A stretch of DNA of 5,972 nt from an uncultured Clostridia bacterium (GTDB taxonomy: Bacteria > Bacillota > Clostridia > Christensenellales > UBA1242): NCBI GenBank assembly GCA_947631875.1, contig CANRMV010000069.1, positions 1 through 5,972 on the forward strand, read 5' to 3'. The translations under genes were made by a program, and so were the position numbers. The number at the start of each line of letters is the position of its first letter. The first letter of the stretch is position 1. The notes below the pieces were generated by a model, which was given only the letters and a program-made list of their open reading frames with translations, did no database searches and was not told the origin of the DNA. This document shows positions 1-5,251 of the stretch, one piece after another.

Positions 1-1
1 G

Positions 2-130
2 GTTAAGTGTGTTGTGTATGGGCATATTCATGCTTTTCTTAAACAAAACAAGGTGCTCGAAAAGAACGGAATAACATATTTTTTAACTTCTTGTGACCTT
101 ATTGGAAACAATTTGGTGGAGATTATTTGA
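2..130 (+). CDS. Metallophosphoesterase, C-terminal fragment (gene starts before the window)
   Basis: An open frame runs from the window edge to a TGA at 128-130 and gives 42 residues. It contains VYGHIHAF near its start, followed by NGITYFLTSCD and a short LVEII tail. The GHxH motif is the last metal-binding motif of calcineurin-like phosphoesterases, where the two histidines help hold the dinuclear metal centre. The 'NG-x-Y-x-L-x-SCD' ending matches, from memory, the C-terminus of clostridial metallophosphoesterases of about 230-280 residues, which are probably cytoplasmic hydrolases of phosphate esters. The catalytic N-terminal motifs (DxH, GNH) lie outside the window, so substrate and intactness cannot be judged. 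No hairpin terminator follows the stop; the next gene's promoter begins 8 bases later. Confidence 0.8.
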   Translation, partial: VKCVVYGHIHAFLKQNKVLEKNGITYFLTSCDLIGNNLVEII

Positions 131-137
131 ATTTTTA

Positions 138-166
138 TTGACTTTAAGCCAATAATATTGTATTAT
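138..166 (+). promoter_or_regulatory. Sigma-A-type promoter of the lipoprotein gene
   Basis: TTGACT (138-143) and TATTAT (161-166) are separated by 17 bases, each one mismatch from consensus. The predicted transcription start is near 173, which leaves a leader of only about 11 bases before the ATG at 184, with the GGAG ribosome binding site almost at the 5' end. This is a sequence prediction only. Confidence 0.6.
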
Positions 167-183
167 TAAAGTTGGAGATTACT

Positions 184-1749
184 ATGAAAAAGTGGGCTTT
201 TATTATTTGTTGCATATTATCGCTGGGCTTTGTGCTTATGGGCTGTGGAAATGATCCGGTTACAATCAGCGCAAACGATGTTTTATATTACAATGGACCT
301 TCTGCTGCCATTGTGGGCGATTTTTTGTATTTTGGAAATGGAATGAATGAAAATTACACAACCACAGAGTCACTTGGAACAACTTCAAGCAACTACAACG
401 CTGCCAAAGAGCTTTCCTATCTTGCAAAACTTAATGTGAACGCAGAAAAGTTTTCGTCAAAAGGCATTGACTATTCGCCAAAAGGCGTTGCAAAAATTGG
501 GGATGAAGTTGCAACTTACACAAATTCTTCTGGAATAAGCAGTTTCACTTTTGTGATTGGAAATTATGTTTTCTATGCAACACCAAATAATTGGGAAACA
601 TCAGGCGGACAATTCAACTTTGGGTGGACAACCTTTTATAGAAGTCGCCTTGATGGCTCGGACAAAAAAGAAATCTATTCAACAAGAGATTTGAAAGCAA
701 CCGTAACAAAAATTGAGGTGTTAAAATACAACGGGAAATATTATCTCGTGATGCTTGCGGGAACAAATCTTGTTAAACTCAATCTTGAAAATGGTGGAGT
801 GCAAGTTTTGAATGGTGTAACAAGCGTGGCAATGCCAAAAACCTATCAAGCAACAAGGCTTGGCAGCACAACGGATTGGAACGGAATTTTGTATTTCACC
901 AAAGCCAGCGAAAACAGCAACATTCCTTACAACGATGTTTACAGCATTTCAATTTCAGATTTAAGCAAAAAACCAACCAAAATTGAGGCTCTCACAGGTG
1001 CAGGAAAAGGTGGCGCAGTCACATTTATTGACAGAGAAGTTGGATATGTGAGAAGCGAACTTGTGGATGAAGTTTTCTTTACTCGTGACGGGTCAACTTA
1101 CAAAATGACAAAAAGAACAGAGCAAAAACTTGAAGATGGACAAATGAAAGAAAAAGTGTTTTATGACACACCAGAGTTTGTTTCAAATAATGCTTTAAGC
1201 GGAGCAAAAATTTATAGGGTTGTTGGCGAAGAAACCGTTGGCGGAGCAACACAATTCATCAGCAAAGGATATATATACACCACAGGAAGTGAAATTCACT
1301 ATGTTGCAAATCAAAGCACAGACAAAACAATCAATTTTGTGAATGACAACAATGAATCAATAAGTTTCAGCCAAGTTGTTGCTGTTGACGGAACGTGGGT
1401 TGTTCTGCTTGGCATCAACAATGTTTACAGAGCAGAAATTTCATCCATGTTGAACGGAACGGCAGAAACCGTTAAAGCAAAAACAGTTGTTTCAATGGAA
1501 ACGGGGATATTCACCGAACAACTTATGGCATCTTATGACCGCAATTATGTTTACTATTATGCACAGTTAAACCTCATTGAAGCAGAGGACGCAGATGACG
1601 AAACGGCCGATGATAAAACGGGAAATGACGACACAAATTATTATTTTTGCAGGTCAAGTTTGAATGAGGCACAATATTTTGATGAAACGACCCAAGCAGA
1701 AAACTATCAATTTCTTGGCGTGACCCAAACGATTTATCGTCATTCATAA
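184..1749 (+). CDS. Secreted lipoprotein of unknown function, possibly a beta-propeller
   Basis: The ATG at 184 is preferred over an in-frame TTG at 172, because GGAG at 174-177 sits 6 bases before it and the TTG codon overlaps that site. The product is 521 residues. A positive start (MKKW), a hydrophobic stretch (about residues 5-19) and a lipobox LMGC ending at Cys21 predict export, lipidation at Cys21 and anchoring on the outer face of the membrane. The body has no domain I recognise. It contains repeated short beta-type patterns such as VGDFLYFGNG, IGNYVFYAT, WNGILYFTK, GYIYTTGSEIHYV and DRNYVYYY, spaced irregularly as in beta-propeller or DUF5050-like extracellular proteins; this fold is a guess. 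A very acidic, low-complexity insert lies at residues 466-485. The gene stands alone between its own promoter and terminator, so context gives no clue to function. Confidence 0.85.
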   Translation: MKKWAFIICCILSLGFVLMGCGNDPVTISANDVLYYNGPSAAIVGDFLYFGNGMNENYTTTESLGTTSSNYNAAKELSYLAKLNVNAEKFSSKGIDYSPKGVAKIGDEVATYTNSSGISSFTFVIGNYVFYATPNNWETSGGQFNFGWTTFYRSRLDGSDKKEIYSTRDLKATVTKIEVLKYNGKYYLVMLAGTNLVKLNLENGGVQVLNGVTSVAMPKTYQATRLGSTTDWNGILYFTKASENSNIPYNDVYSISISDLSKKPTKIEALTGAGKGGAVTFIDREVGYVRSELVDEVFFTRDGSTYKMTKRTEQKLEDGQMKEKVFYDTPEFVSNNALSGAKIYRVVGEETVGGATQFISKGYIYTTGSEIHYVANQSTDKTINFVNDNNESISFSQVVAVDGTWVVLLGINNVYRAEISSMLNGTAETVKAKTVVSMETGIFTEQLMASYDRNYVYYYAQLNLIEAEDADDETADDKTGNDDTNYYFCRSSLNEAQYFDETTQAENYQFLGVTQTIYRHS

Positions 1750-1767
1750 AAAATAAAAAAACATAAA

Positions 1768-1794
1768 GAAAAGCAGAAAATTTCTGCTTTTTTT
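1768..1794 (+). terminator. Intrinsic terminator after the lipoprotein gene
   Basis: The arms AAGCAGAAA (1771-1779) and TTTCTGCTT (1781-1789) pair perfectly around a single central base, so the real loop opens to 3-5 bases. They are followed by a T run through 1794. The hairpin lies 21 bases after the stop codon at 1747-1749 and separates the lipoprotein gene from the downstream four-gene unit. Confidence 0.85.
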
Positions 1795-1820
1795 GTTAAT
1801 TTCTTATAAAAACACAATTT

Positions 1821-1848
1821 TTGAAGCGTTTTTTTATTAAAATATTAG
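1821..1848 (+). promoter_or_regulatory. Weak candidate promoter for the four-gene unit
   Basis: A promoter is expected between the terminator ending at 1794 and the ATG at 1892. The best pair I see is TTGAAG (1821-1826) and TATTAG (1843-1848) with a 16-base spacer, each four of six matches. An alternative -10, TATGAT (1865-1870), lacks a convincing -35. The interval has no clear riboswitch-like stem set. Confidence 0.3.
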
Positions 1849-1891
1849 CAAGCAAAAACACTTTTATGATAATATTTACTTAGGAGGTTTT

Positions 1892-2782
1892 ATGAAGAAA
1901 GCAAAGGTTTATTTTACTAAGGATATTTCTGCGGAAAGTTTAATCAAATTATATGACAAACTTGGCAGAGAACTAAAAGGAAAAGTTGGCGTTAAAATTT
2001 CCACAGGCGAGCCAGGTGGGCACAACTTTTTAAATCCAAAACTTATCGCTCCACTTGTTTCAAAGATAAAAGGAACGATTGTGGAATGCAACACGGCTTA
2101 TCCGGGTCGCAGATACCACTCAAAAGACCACTGGGTGACAATTAAGGAGCACGGCTTTTTGGACATTGCTCCATGTGACATTCTTGACGAAGATGGCGAG
2201 TTTAAGTTGCCTGTCAAAAATGGGCTTAGGCTTCCATATGACATTGTGGGCGACCACTTGAAAAATTATGACTCCATGCTTATTCTTTCTCACTTTAAGG
2301 GGCATCTTATGGGAGGATTTGGCGGAGCGCTTAAAAATATTTCGATTGGTTTTGCATCCCGTAATGGCAAGGCGTTCATCCATTCGGTTGGCGCAACTGA
2401 CAATCCAGAGGTTATGATGCAAAATCTTTTTGACCGCGAACAAGACGCCTTCATTGAAAGTATGGCTGACGCGTGCAAGGCTGTGATTGAATATGTTAAG
2501 CCTGAGAACATGGCTTACATCAATGTTGCAAACAGATTGTCGGTGAACTGCGATTGTGATGCAAATCCACCAGAGCCAGAAATGGGCGACATTGGAATTT
2601 TTGCATCTCTTGACCCTGTTGCGCTTGACCAATGCTGCTATGATGCGGTGATAAATTCAAAAGACAAAGGCAAAAAATCTTTGGTTGAAAGAATGGATTC
2701 AAGACACGGCATTCACATTGTGGAGGCGGCACAGCAGCACAAACTTGGAACAAGAGAATATGAACTTGTGAGCCTGGACTGA
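1892..2782 (+). CDS. DUF362 family protein without a ferredoxin domain
   Basis: The start ATG follows TAGGAGG (1881-1887) by 4 bases. The 296-residue product is a DUF362 (PF04015/COG2006) protein. Recognisable blocks are SHFKGHLMGGFGGALKN (residues 133-149), GKAFIHSVGA (159-168), INVANRLSVNCDCD (210-223), DIGIFASLDPVALDQCC (233-249) and VERMDSRHGIHIVEAA (265-280). Many DUF362 proteins carry a 4Fe-4S ferredoxin segment; no CxxCxxCxxxC motif is present here. From memory the family block is usually VDCDCC, whereas this copy reads VNCDCD, so one cysteine is replaced. No signal peptide is visible, so it is probably cytoplasmic. The biochemical function of this family is not firmly established. It is the first gene of a compact unit; its TGA overlaps the larC ATG by one base (TGATG), which suggests translational coupling and a shared process. 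Confidence 0.88.
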   Translation: MKKAKVYFTKDISAESLIKLYDKLGRELKGKVGVKISTGEPGGHNFLNPKLIAPLVSKIKGTIVECNTAYPGRRYHSKDHWVTIKEHGFLDIAPCDILDEDGEFKLPVKNGLRLPYDIVGDHLKNYDSMLILSHFKGHLMGGFGGALKNISIGFASRNGKAFIHSVGATDNPEVMMQNLFDREQDAFIESMADACKAVIEYVKPENMAYINVANRLSVNCDCDANPPEPEMGDIGIFASLDPVALDQCCYDAVINSKDKGKKSLVERMDSRHGIHIVEAAQQHKLGTREYELVSLD

Positions 2783-3561
2783 TGGACATTTTGTTTGACT
2801 GTTCAAGCGGTGTGAGCGGCGACATGATTGTGGGCGCACTATTGGATTTGGGAGCAAATGCGAACGAATTAAAAACCGCAATAAAAAGTTTAAATTTGAA
2901 AAAATATGCAATTTTTATCAAAAAAATCAAGAAAAATGGCGTTTTTTGCACAGATTTTGATGTTTTTTTGGAAAATAACAATTTTGACCACGACTTAGAT
3001 TATCTTTCCGGCAAGAAAAAAGTGGATCTGAAATTGGAAGAAAAAAGAACGCTGAAAGACGTTAAGCAAATTTTGCAAAACTCAAAATTAACAGAAAAAG
3101 CCAAGCAAATTGCAATGAAAATTTTTGAGATTGTTGCAGAGAGCGAAGGCAAGGCGCACGGCGTGAAAAAAGAAGAGGTGATTTTTCATGAAAGCGGGGC
3201 AATGGACAGCATAATTGACATCACATCAATTTCATTTTGCCTTGACAACCTTAAAGTGAAAAATGTTTATGTTGAAAATCTTTGCGAGGGACACGGAAAA
3301 GTGCAAACGAGGGTTGGCTTTCTTCCAATTCCAACGCCGGCGGTGAAAAACATAATGGACAAATTTTCCATTCCAATTTCGCACATAGATTTTGAAGGGG
3401 AACTTATCACTCCAACAGGGATTGCTGCACTTGCTGCAATTTCAAAGTTTGAAAAAGTGCAAACGCACAAAAGTTTAAAAACGGGCTTTGGTGCGGGCAA
3501 AAGAAATTACAACTTGCCTTGCGTTTTGAAGGTGAGTCAAATTGAAATTGAAAAAAAATAA
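2782..3561 (+). CDS. larC: LarC-type nickel insertion protein, N-terminal half only
   Basis: The ATG at 2782 overlaps the previous stop. The 259-residue product matches the LarC (DUF111) N-terminal half along its whole length: FDCSSGVSGDMIVGALLDL (residues 5-23), EEVIFHESGAMDSIIDI (131-147), GHGKVQTRVGFLPIPTPA (170-187), GELITPTGIAALAA (206-219) and GFGAGKRN (235-242). LarC inserts nickel into the pyridinium bisthiocarboxylate mononucleotide cofactor of lactate racemase in a CTP-dependent reaction. In Lactobacillus plantarum, LarC1 and LarC2 are joined by a ribosomal frameshift, and CTP binding is, as I recall, in LarC2. Here the frame ends after LarC1 and no LarC2-like sequence follows in any frame. 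The histidine-rich stretch often seen near residues 65-95 is absent; the region is Lys/Glu-rich instead. Activity as a true nickel insertase is therefore uncertain. The final codons sit in an A8 run (3551-3558). Confidence 0.85.
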   Translation: MDILFDCSSGVSGDMIVGALLDLGANANELKTAIKSLNLKKYAIFIKKIKKNGVFCTDFDVFLENNNFDHDLDYLSGKKKVDLKLEEKRTLKDVKQILQNSKLTEKAKQIAMKIFEIVAESEGKAHGVKKEEVIFHESGAMDSIIDITSISFCLDNLKVKNVYVENLCEGHGKVQTRVGFLPIPTPAVKNIMDKFSIPISHIDFEGELITPTGIAALAAISKFEKVQTHKSLKTGFGAGKRNYNLPCVLKVSQIEIEKK

Positions 3562-3593
3562 AAAAACGAAAATTGAAAAAAGGAGAGAAAAAA

Positions 3594-4172
3594 ATGATTG
3601 ATAGTGTTTTAACTTTTAAGTCAGTAAAAACAAAAATAACTGTGAAAAGTTTGATTTCTGTTGGGCTGGTTGCACTCAGTGTGATTTTGCCTCAACTCGT
3701 TCACTTGGCGGCAGGTGCTGAGGGTGGCGTTAAGTGGCTTCCAATGTATTTGCCTGTGCTGATTGGTGGATGCCTTCTTGGAACATGGTGGGGACTTAGC
3801 GTTGGCATAATGTCACCAATAACAAGTTTTCTTATCACTTGGGCGGCAGGAAATCCTATGCCAGCACTTGCAAGATTGCCATTTATGATTTGCGAACTTG
3901 CAACTTTTGCTGTTGTGGCTGGCTTGTTCTCAAAACGAATTGCCAAAAACAAATGGCTTGCGTTTCCAGCAGTTTTGTTTGCTCAAATTTCGGGAAGAGC
4001 GGTGTTTATAACTTTGTCCGCAATATTCCAAAGCGTTTCAAATTTAAGTGTTTCTGTTGTTTGGGCACAAATTCAAACAGGTTTGCTTGGGCTTGTTTTG
4101 CAAGCAGCAATCGTTCCACTTATTATAATAGGTTTGCAATGTTTGCTTACTAAGGACAAGAAAAATGACTGA
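3594..4172 (+). CDS. ECF transporter S component, substrate unknown
   Basis: The ATG at 3594 is preferred over an in-frame TTG at 3573, because AGGAGAG (3581-3587) lies 6 bases before it. The product has 192 residues and about five or six membrane segments (roughly residues 18-38, 49-66, 68-85, 95-112, 120-143 and 158-183), ending in a basic tail. ILPQLVH, LPMYLPVLIGGCLLG (residues 49-63) and LPFMICELATFAVVAGL (95-111) match a widespread ECF-type S component family (PF12822-like). S components bind a vitamin, metal-linked or other small substrate in the membrane and work with an energising module of EcfT and two ATPases. No such partners lie in the window, which fits a group II system with a shared module elsewhere. 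The substrate cannot be read from sequence; proximity to larC invites, but does not prove, a metal- or cofactor-related ligand. It overlaps the next gene by 8 bases. Confidence 0.82.
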   Translation: MIDSVLTFKSVKTKITVKSLISVGLVALSVILPQLVHLAAGAEGGVKWLPMYLPVLIGGCLLGTWWGLSVGIMSPITSFLITWAAGNPMPALARLPFMICELATFAVVAGLFSKRIAKNKWLAFPAVLFAQISGRAVFITLSAIFQSVSNLSVSVVWAQIQTGLLGLVLQAAIVPLIIIGLQCLLTKDKKND

Positions 4173-4584
4173 TTTACAAAAGGCAAAAAGTTTGCTTGTG
4201 GATGACAAAACCTGCGTTTTGGTTAAGGGCGAAAAAATTTACACCTCAAACAAAAGCGGCATCGCGCCAATGATGGAATTTCTTGCACAAGGGCTTAACC
4301 TTAAAGGCTTTTCTGCTGCGGACAAAATTGTTGGCAAAGCGGCGGCAATGTTGTTTTCCTTGGCAAAAATTTCGGCTTTGCACGCGGTTGTTTTAAGCAA
4401 GCCCGCGTTGGATGTTTTGCAAAAGCACAAAATAAAAGTTTCCTATGACACGCTCACAGAAAACATAATAAACAGAGCCGGCACGGGCATTTGTCCAATG
4501 GAAGAAACCGTTAAAGACGAAACCGATTTGCAAAAGGCCTATGAAAAACTTTGCGAAAAAATCAAGCAAATGAAAAAGAAATAA
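4165..4584 (+). CDS. DUF1893 (TM1506-like) protein, cytidine deaminase-like fold
   Basis: The ATG at 4165 overlaps the end of the S component gene by 8 bases, with AAGGA (4152-4156) 8 bases upstream. The 139-residue product carries the whole DUF1893 pattern: DDKTCVLVKGEKIYTSNKSG (residues 13-32), LKGFSAADKIVGKAAAMLF (46-64), VVLSKPALDVLQKHKIKVSY (75-94) and NIINRAGTGICPMEE (100-114). The family is known structurally from Thermotoga maritima TM1506, described as having a cytidine deaminase-like fold, with no established reaction. The invariant-looking GTGICPMEE with Cys110 and the DKIVGKAA block with Lys58 resemble ligand or metal sites, but the usual deaminase zinc motifs (HAE and PCxxC) are not evident. 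The basic tail KIKQMKKK may be disordered. The overlap with the S component suggests coupled expression, and I recall this pairing in other Clostridia, so the protein may act on or sense the imported substrate. Confidence 0.85.
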   Translation: MTDLQKAKSLLVDDKTCVLVKGEKIYTSNKSGIAPMMEFLAQGLNLKGFSAADKIVGKAAAMLFSLAKISALHAVVLSKPALDVLQKHKIKVSYDTLTENIINRAGTGICPMEETVKDETDLQKAYEKLCEKIKQMKKK

Positions 4585-4597
4585 AATTTGAAAAAAA

Positions 4598-5135
4598 TTA
4601 AGAAGGAAACATATTTATGATATGTTTCTTTTTTTGCTGTGCATATTTAAACGCCAACGCAGTTCCGCTTTTGGGCTGCTCTGAATAAGAATTTGGCTTT
4701 GGTGGCTTGTAATTGGGGTTATAATAAAACATGCAAAAATCACTCATATCAATCATGGCTCGATTGCGTTCAACATAACTTGCTTTTCCGGCTTTATGCT
4801 TTGTTTTAAACTCCAACTCTCTTTCAAAGCCGTGCAAATGCACCTCTCTTTTCAAAACTCGGCTGATTGTTGCCTCTTGACGCTCTCTGTCCTTTTCCAA
4901 GCAACAATCCTCGCTTTTGCAAGTTAAACACACGCGTTCAATTATGGGATATTGGCTTTTAAGTTCTGTGACAATGGAACAACACAGGCTGTTGAAATCG
5001 CTTTTGCTTCCAAACGCAAAAGTTCGAACGTTTTCCTCTTCAATAAGCATTTCCAGAATGTGTTTTATTGAAAAAATAAGTTCATCAGTAACCTCTTTTG
5101 CGATGTCCAATAAAGCAACAAGTTTTTTCTCTCAT
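4598..5135 (-). pseudogene. SLOG/DUF1273 (YpsA)-like protein gene split by a +1 frameshift
   Basis: The minus-strand ATG at 5135-5133 follows GGTGGTGA (5145-5138), close to GGAGGTGA. It reads MREKTCCFIGHRKRGY and stops at 5087-5085. The rest of the protein continues in another frame (…KEVTDELIFSIKH…) to TAA at 4600-4598. Removing one A from the AAAA run (plus-strand T5096-T5099) restores a 178-residue protein starting MREKTCCFIGHRKEVTDEL. Conserved blocks in the restored protein are CCFIGHR (6-12), FAFGSKSDF (39-47), SYVERNRAMIDMSDFCMFYY (119-138) and KSGTALAFKYA (155-165). These match a clostridial Rossmann-fold family related to DUF1273/YpsA in the SLOG superfamily, thought to bind nucleotide-type ligands. 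Four cysteines (69, 72, 77, 78) lie in a charged insert. The 500-base body is fully open, so the lesion is recent, a sequencing error, or a programmed event. Without a shift only a 16-residue peptide, or an N-truncated protein from an unsupported TTG at 5110, would be made. Confidence 0.82.
4603..4635 (+). terminator. Intrinsic terminator of the four-gene unit, inside the convergent gene
   Basis: The nine-base arms GAAACATAT (4606-4614) and ATATGTTTC (4620-4628) flank a 5-base loop and are followed by seven Ts (4629-4635). On the plus strand this is a standard terminator 22 bases after the DUF1893 stop. It overlaps the last codons of the minus-strand SLOG-like gene (stop at 4600-4598). Read from the minus strand, a T-rich stretch also follows the same hairpin after about 8 bases, so it may work weakly in both directions. 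Confidence 0.8.
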
Positions 5136-5150
5136 AATCACCACCATAAA

Positions 5151-5165
5151 CGATATATCCTTTAT
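5151..5165. promoter_or_regulatory. Left operator: arm of a 15-bp perfect inverted repeat
   Basis: CGATATATCCTTTAT is the exact reverse complement of 5236-5250. Its core, 5151-5160, is one base off the palindrome GGATATATCC. It overlaps the -10 and predicted start of the minus-strand promoter, a position where a bound repressor would block transcription. It is most likely a site for the XRE protein encoded at 5252; this is inference from position and symmetry. Confidence 0.65.
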
Positions 5166-5191
5166 TATACTCAAAGTCACAGCAAAGTCAA
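5164..5191 (-). promoter_or_regulatory. Promoter of the minus-strand SLOG-like gene
   Basis: On the minus strand, TTGACT (5191-5186) and a perfect TATAAT (5169-5164) are separated by 16 bases. The predicted start near 5157 falls inside the left operator (5151-5165) and leaves a leader of about 22 bases before the ATG at 5135. Confidence 0.7.
5172..5190. repeat. CAAAGTCA direct repeat, 11-base period
   Basis: CAAAGTCA occurs at 5172-5179 and again at 5183-5190, about one helical turn apart. The second copy contributes most of the minus-strand -35 (TTGACT on the other strand). It could be a site for a second regulator or a chance repeat. Confidence 0.45.
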
Positions 5192-5201
5192 GGATATATC
5201 C
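5192..5201. promoter_or_regulatory. Central operator: perfect palindrome
   Basis: GGATATATCC is a perfect 10-base palindrome, the symmetric form of the core found in the two flanking sites. It lies immediately upstream of the minus-strand -35 and between the two divergent promoters. Centres of the three sites are about 41 and 49 bases apart. Confidence 0.6.
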
Positions 5202-5231
5202 CTGAATATTTTAAAAGGCGAATGATAAAAT
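5202..5231 (+). promoter_or_regulatory. Weak candidate promoter of the XRE/glycosylase operon
   Basis: CTGAAT (5202-5207) and TAAAAT (5226-5231) with an 18-base spacer are the best pair I can find. The -10 is preceded by TGA, and the predicted start is near 5238, inside the right operator. The -35 is poor, so the call rests mainly on the need for a promoter here. Confidence 0.3.
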
Positions 5232-5235
5232 TCAT

Positions 5236-5250
5236 ATAAAGGATATATCG
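5236..5250. promoter_or_regulatory. Right operator: arm of a 15-bp perfect inverted repeat
   Basis: ATAAAGGATATATCG, the exact reverse complement of 5151-5165, ends one base before the XRE gene's ATG at 5252. The AAGGA within it (5239-5243) is also the only ribosome binding site for that gene, so a bound repressor would cover the transcript start region and the DNA for the Shine-Dalgarno sequence. Confidence 0.65.
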
Positions 5251-5251
5251 T

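Noticed and set aside
172..183. TTG start giving four extra residues on the lipoprotein
   Set aside because: The TTG overlaps the Shine-Dalgarno GGAG that serves the ATG at 184, and the signal peptide begins naturally with MKKW.
1795..1891. Riboswitch upstream of the DUF362/larC unit
   Set aside because: The stretch is short and AT-rich, with no stable stem set or second terminator. I could not match a known class such as NiCo, cobalamin or thiamine.
2120..2632. 170-codon minus-strand open frame across the DUF362 gene
   Set aside because: It lies wholly opposite a strongly conserved family gene, has no family-like motifs or ribosome binding site, and is a codon-usage shadow. The same applies to the minus-strand frames at 1909-2094, 2290-2511, 2520-2981, 2699-2911, 3267-3500, 3701-3952, 4239-4430 and 5564-5809.
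3573..3593. TTG start giving seven extra residues on the S component
   Set aside because: AGGAGAG inside this stretch is the ribosome binding site for the ATG at 3594.
3839..4153. 104-codon plus-strand open frame inside the S component gene
   Set aside because: It is a frame-shifted, Cys/Phe-rich shadow of a membrane protein gene, with no ribosome binding site.
1892..4584. A lactate racemase (lar) operon
   Set aside because: Only a LarC N-terminal half is present. No LarA, LarB, LarE or LarC2 sequence is in the window.
5085..5110. Programmed +1 frameshift in the SLOG-like gene
   Set aside because: The codon after the AAA is AGA, which is used freely in neighbouring genes, and no stop codon or rare codon sits at the slip point to drive +1 shifting. 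Mutation or sequence error is simpler.
4917..5225. 102-codon plus-strand open frame opposite the SLOG-like gene
   Set aside because: It runs antisense to conserved motifs of the minus-strand gene, crosses that gene's promoter and two operators, and has no ribosome binding site.
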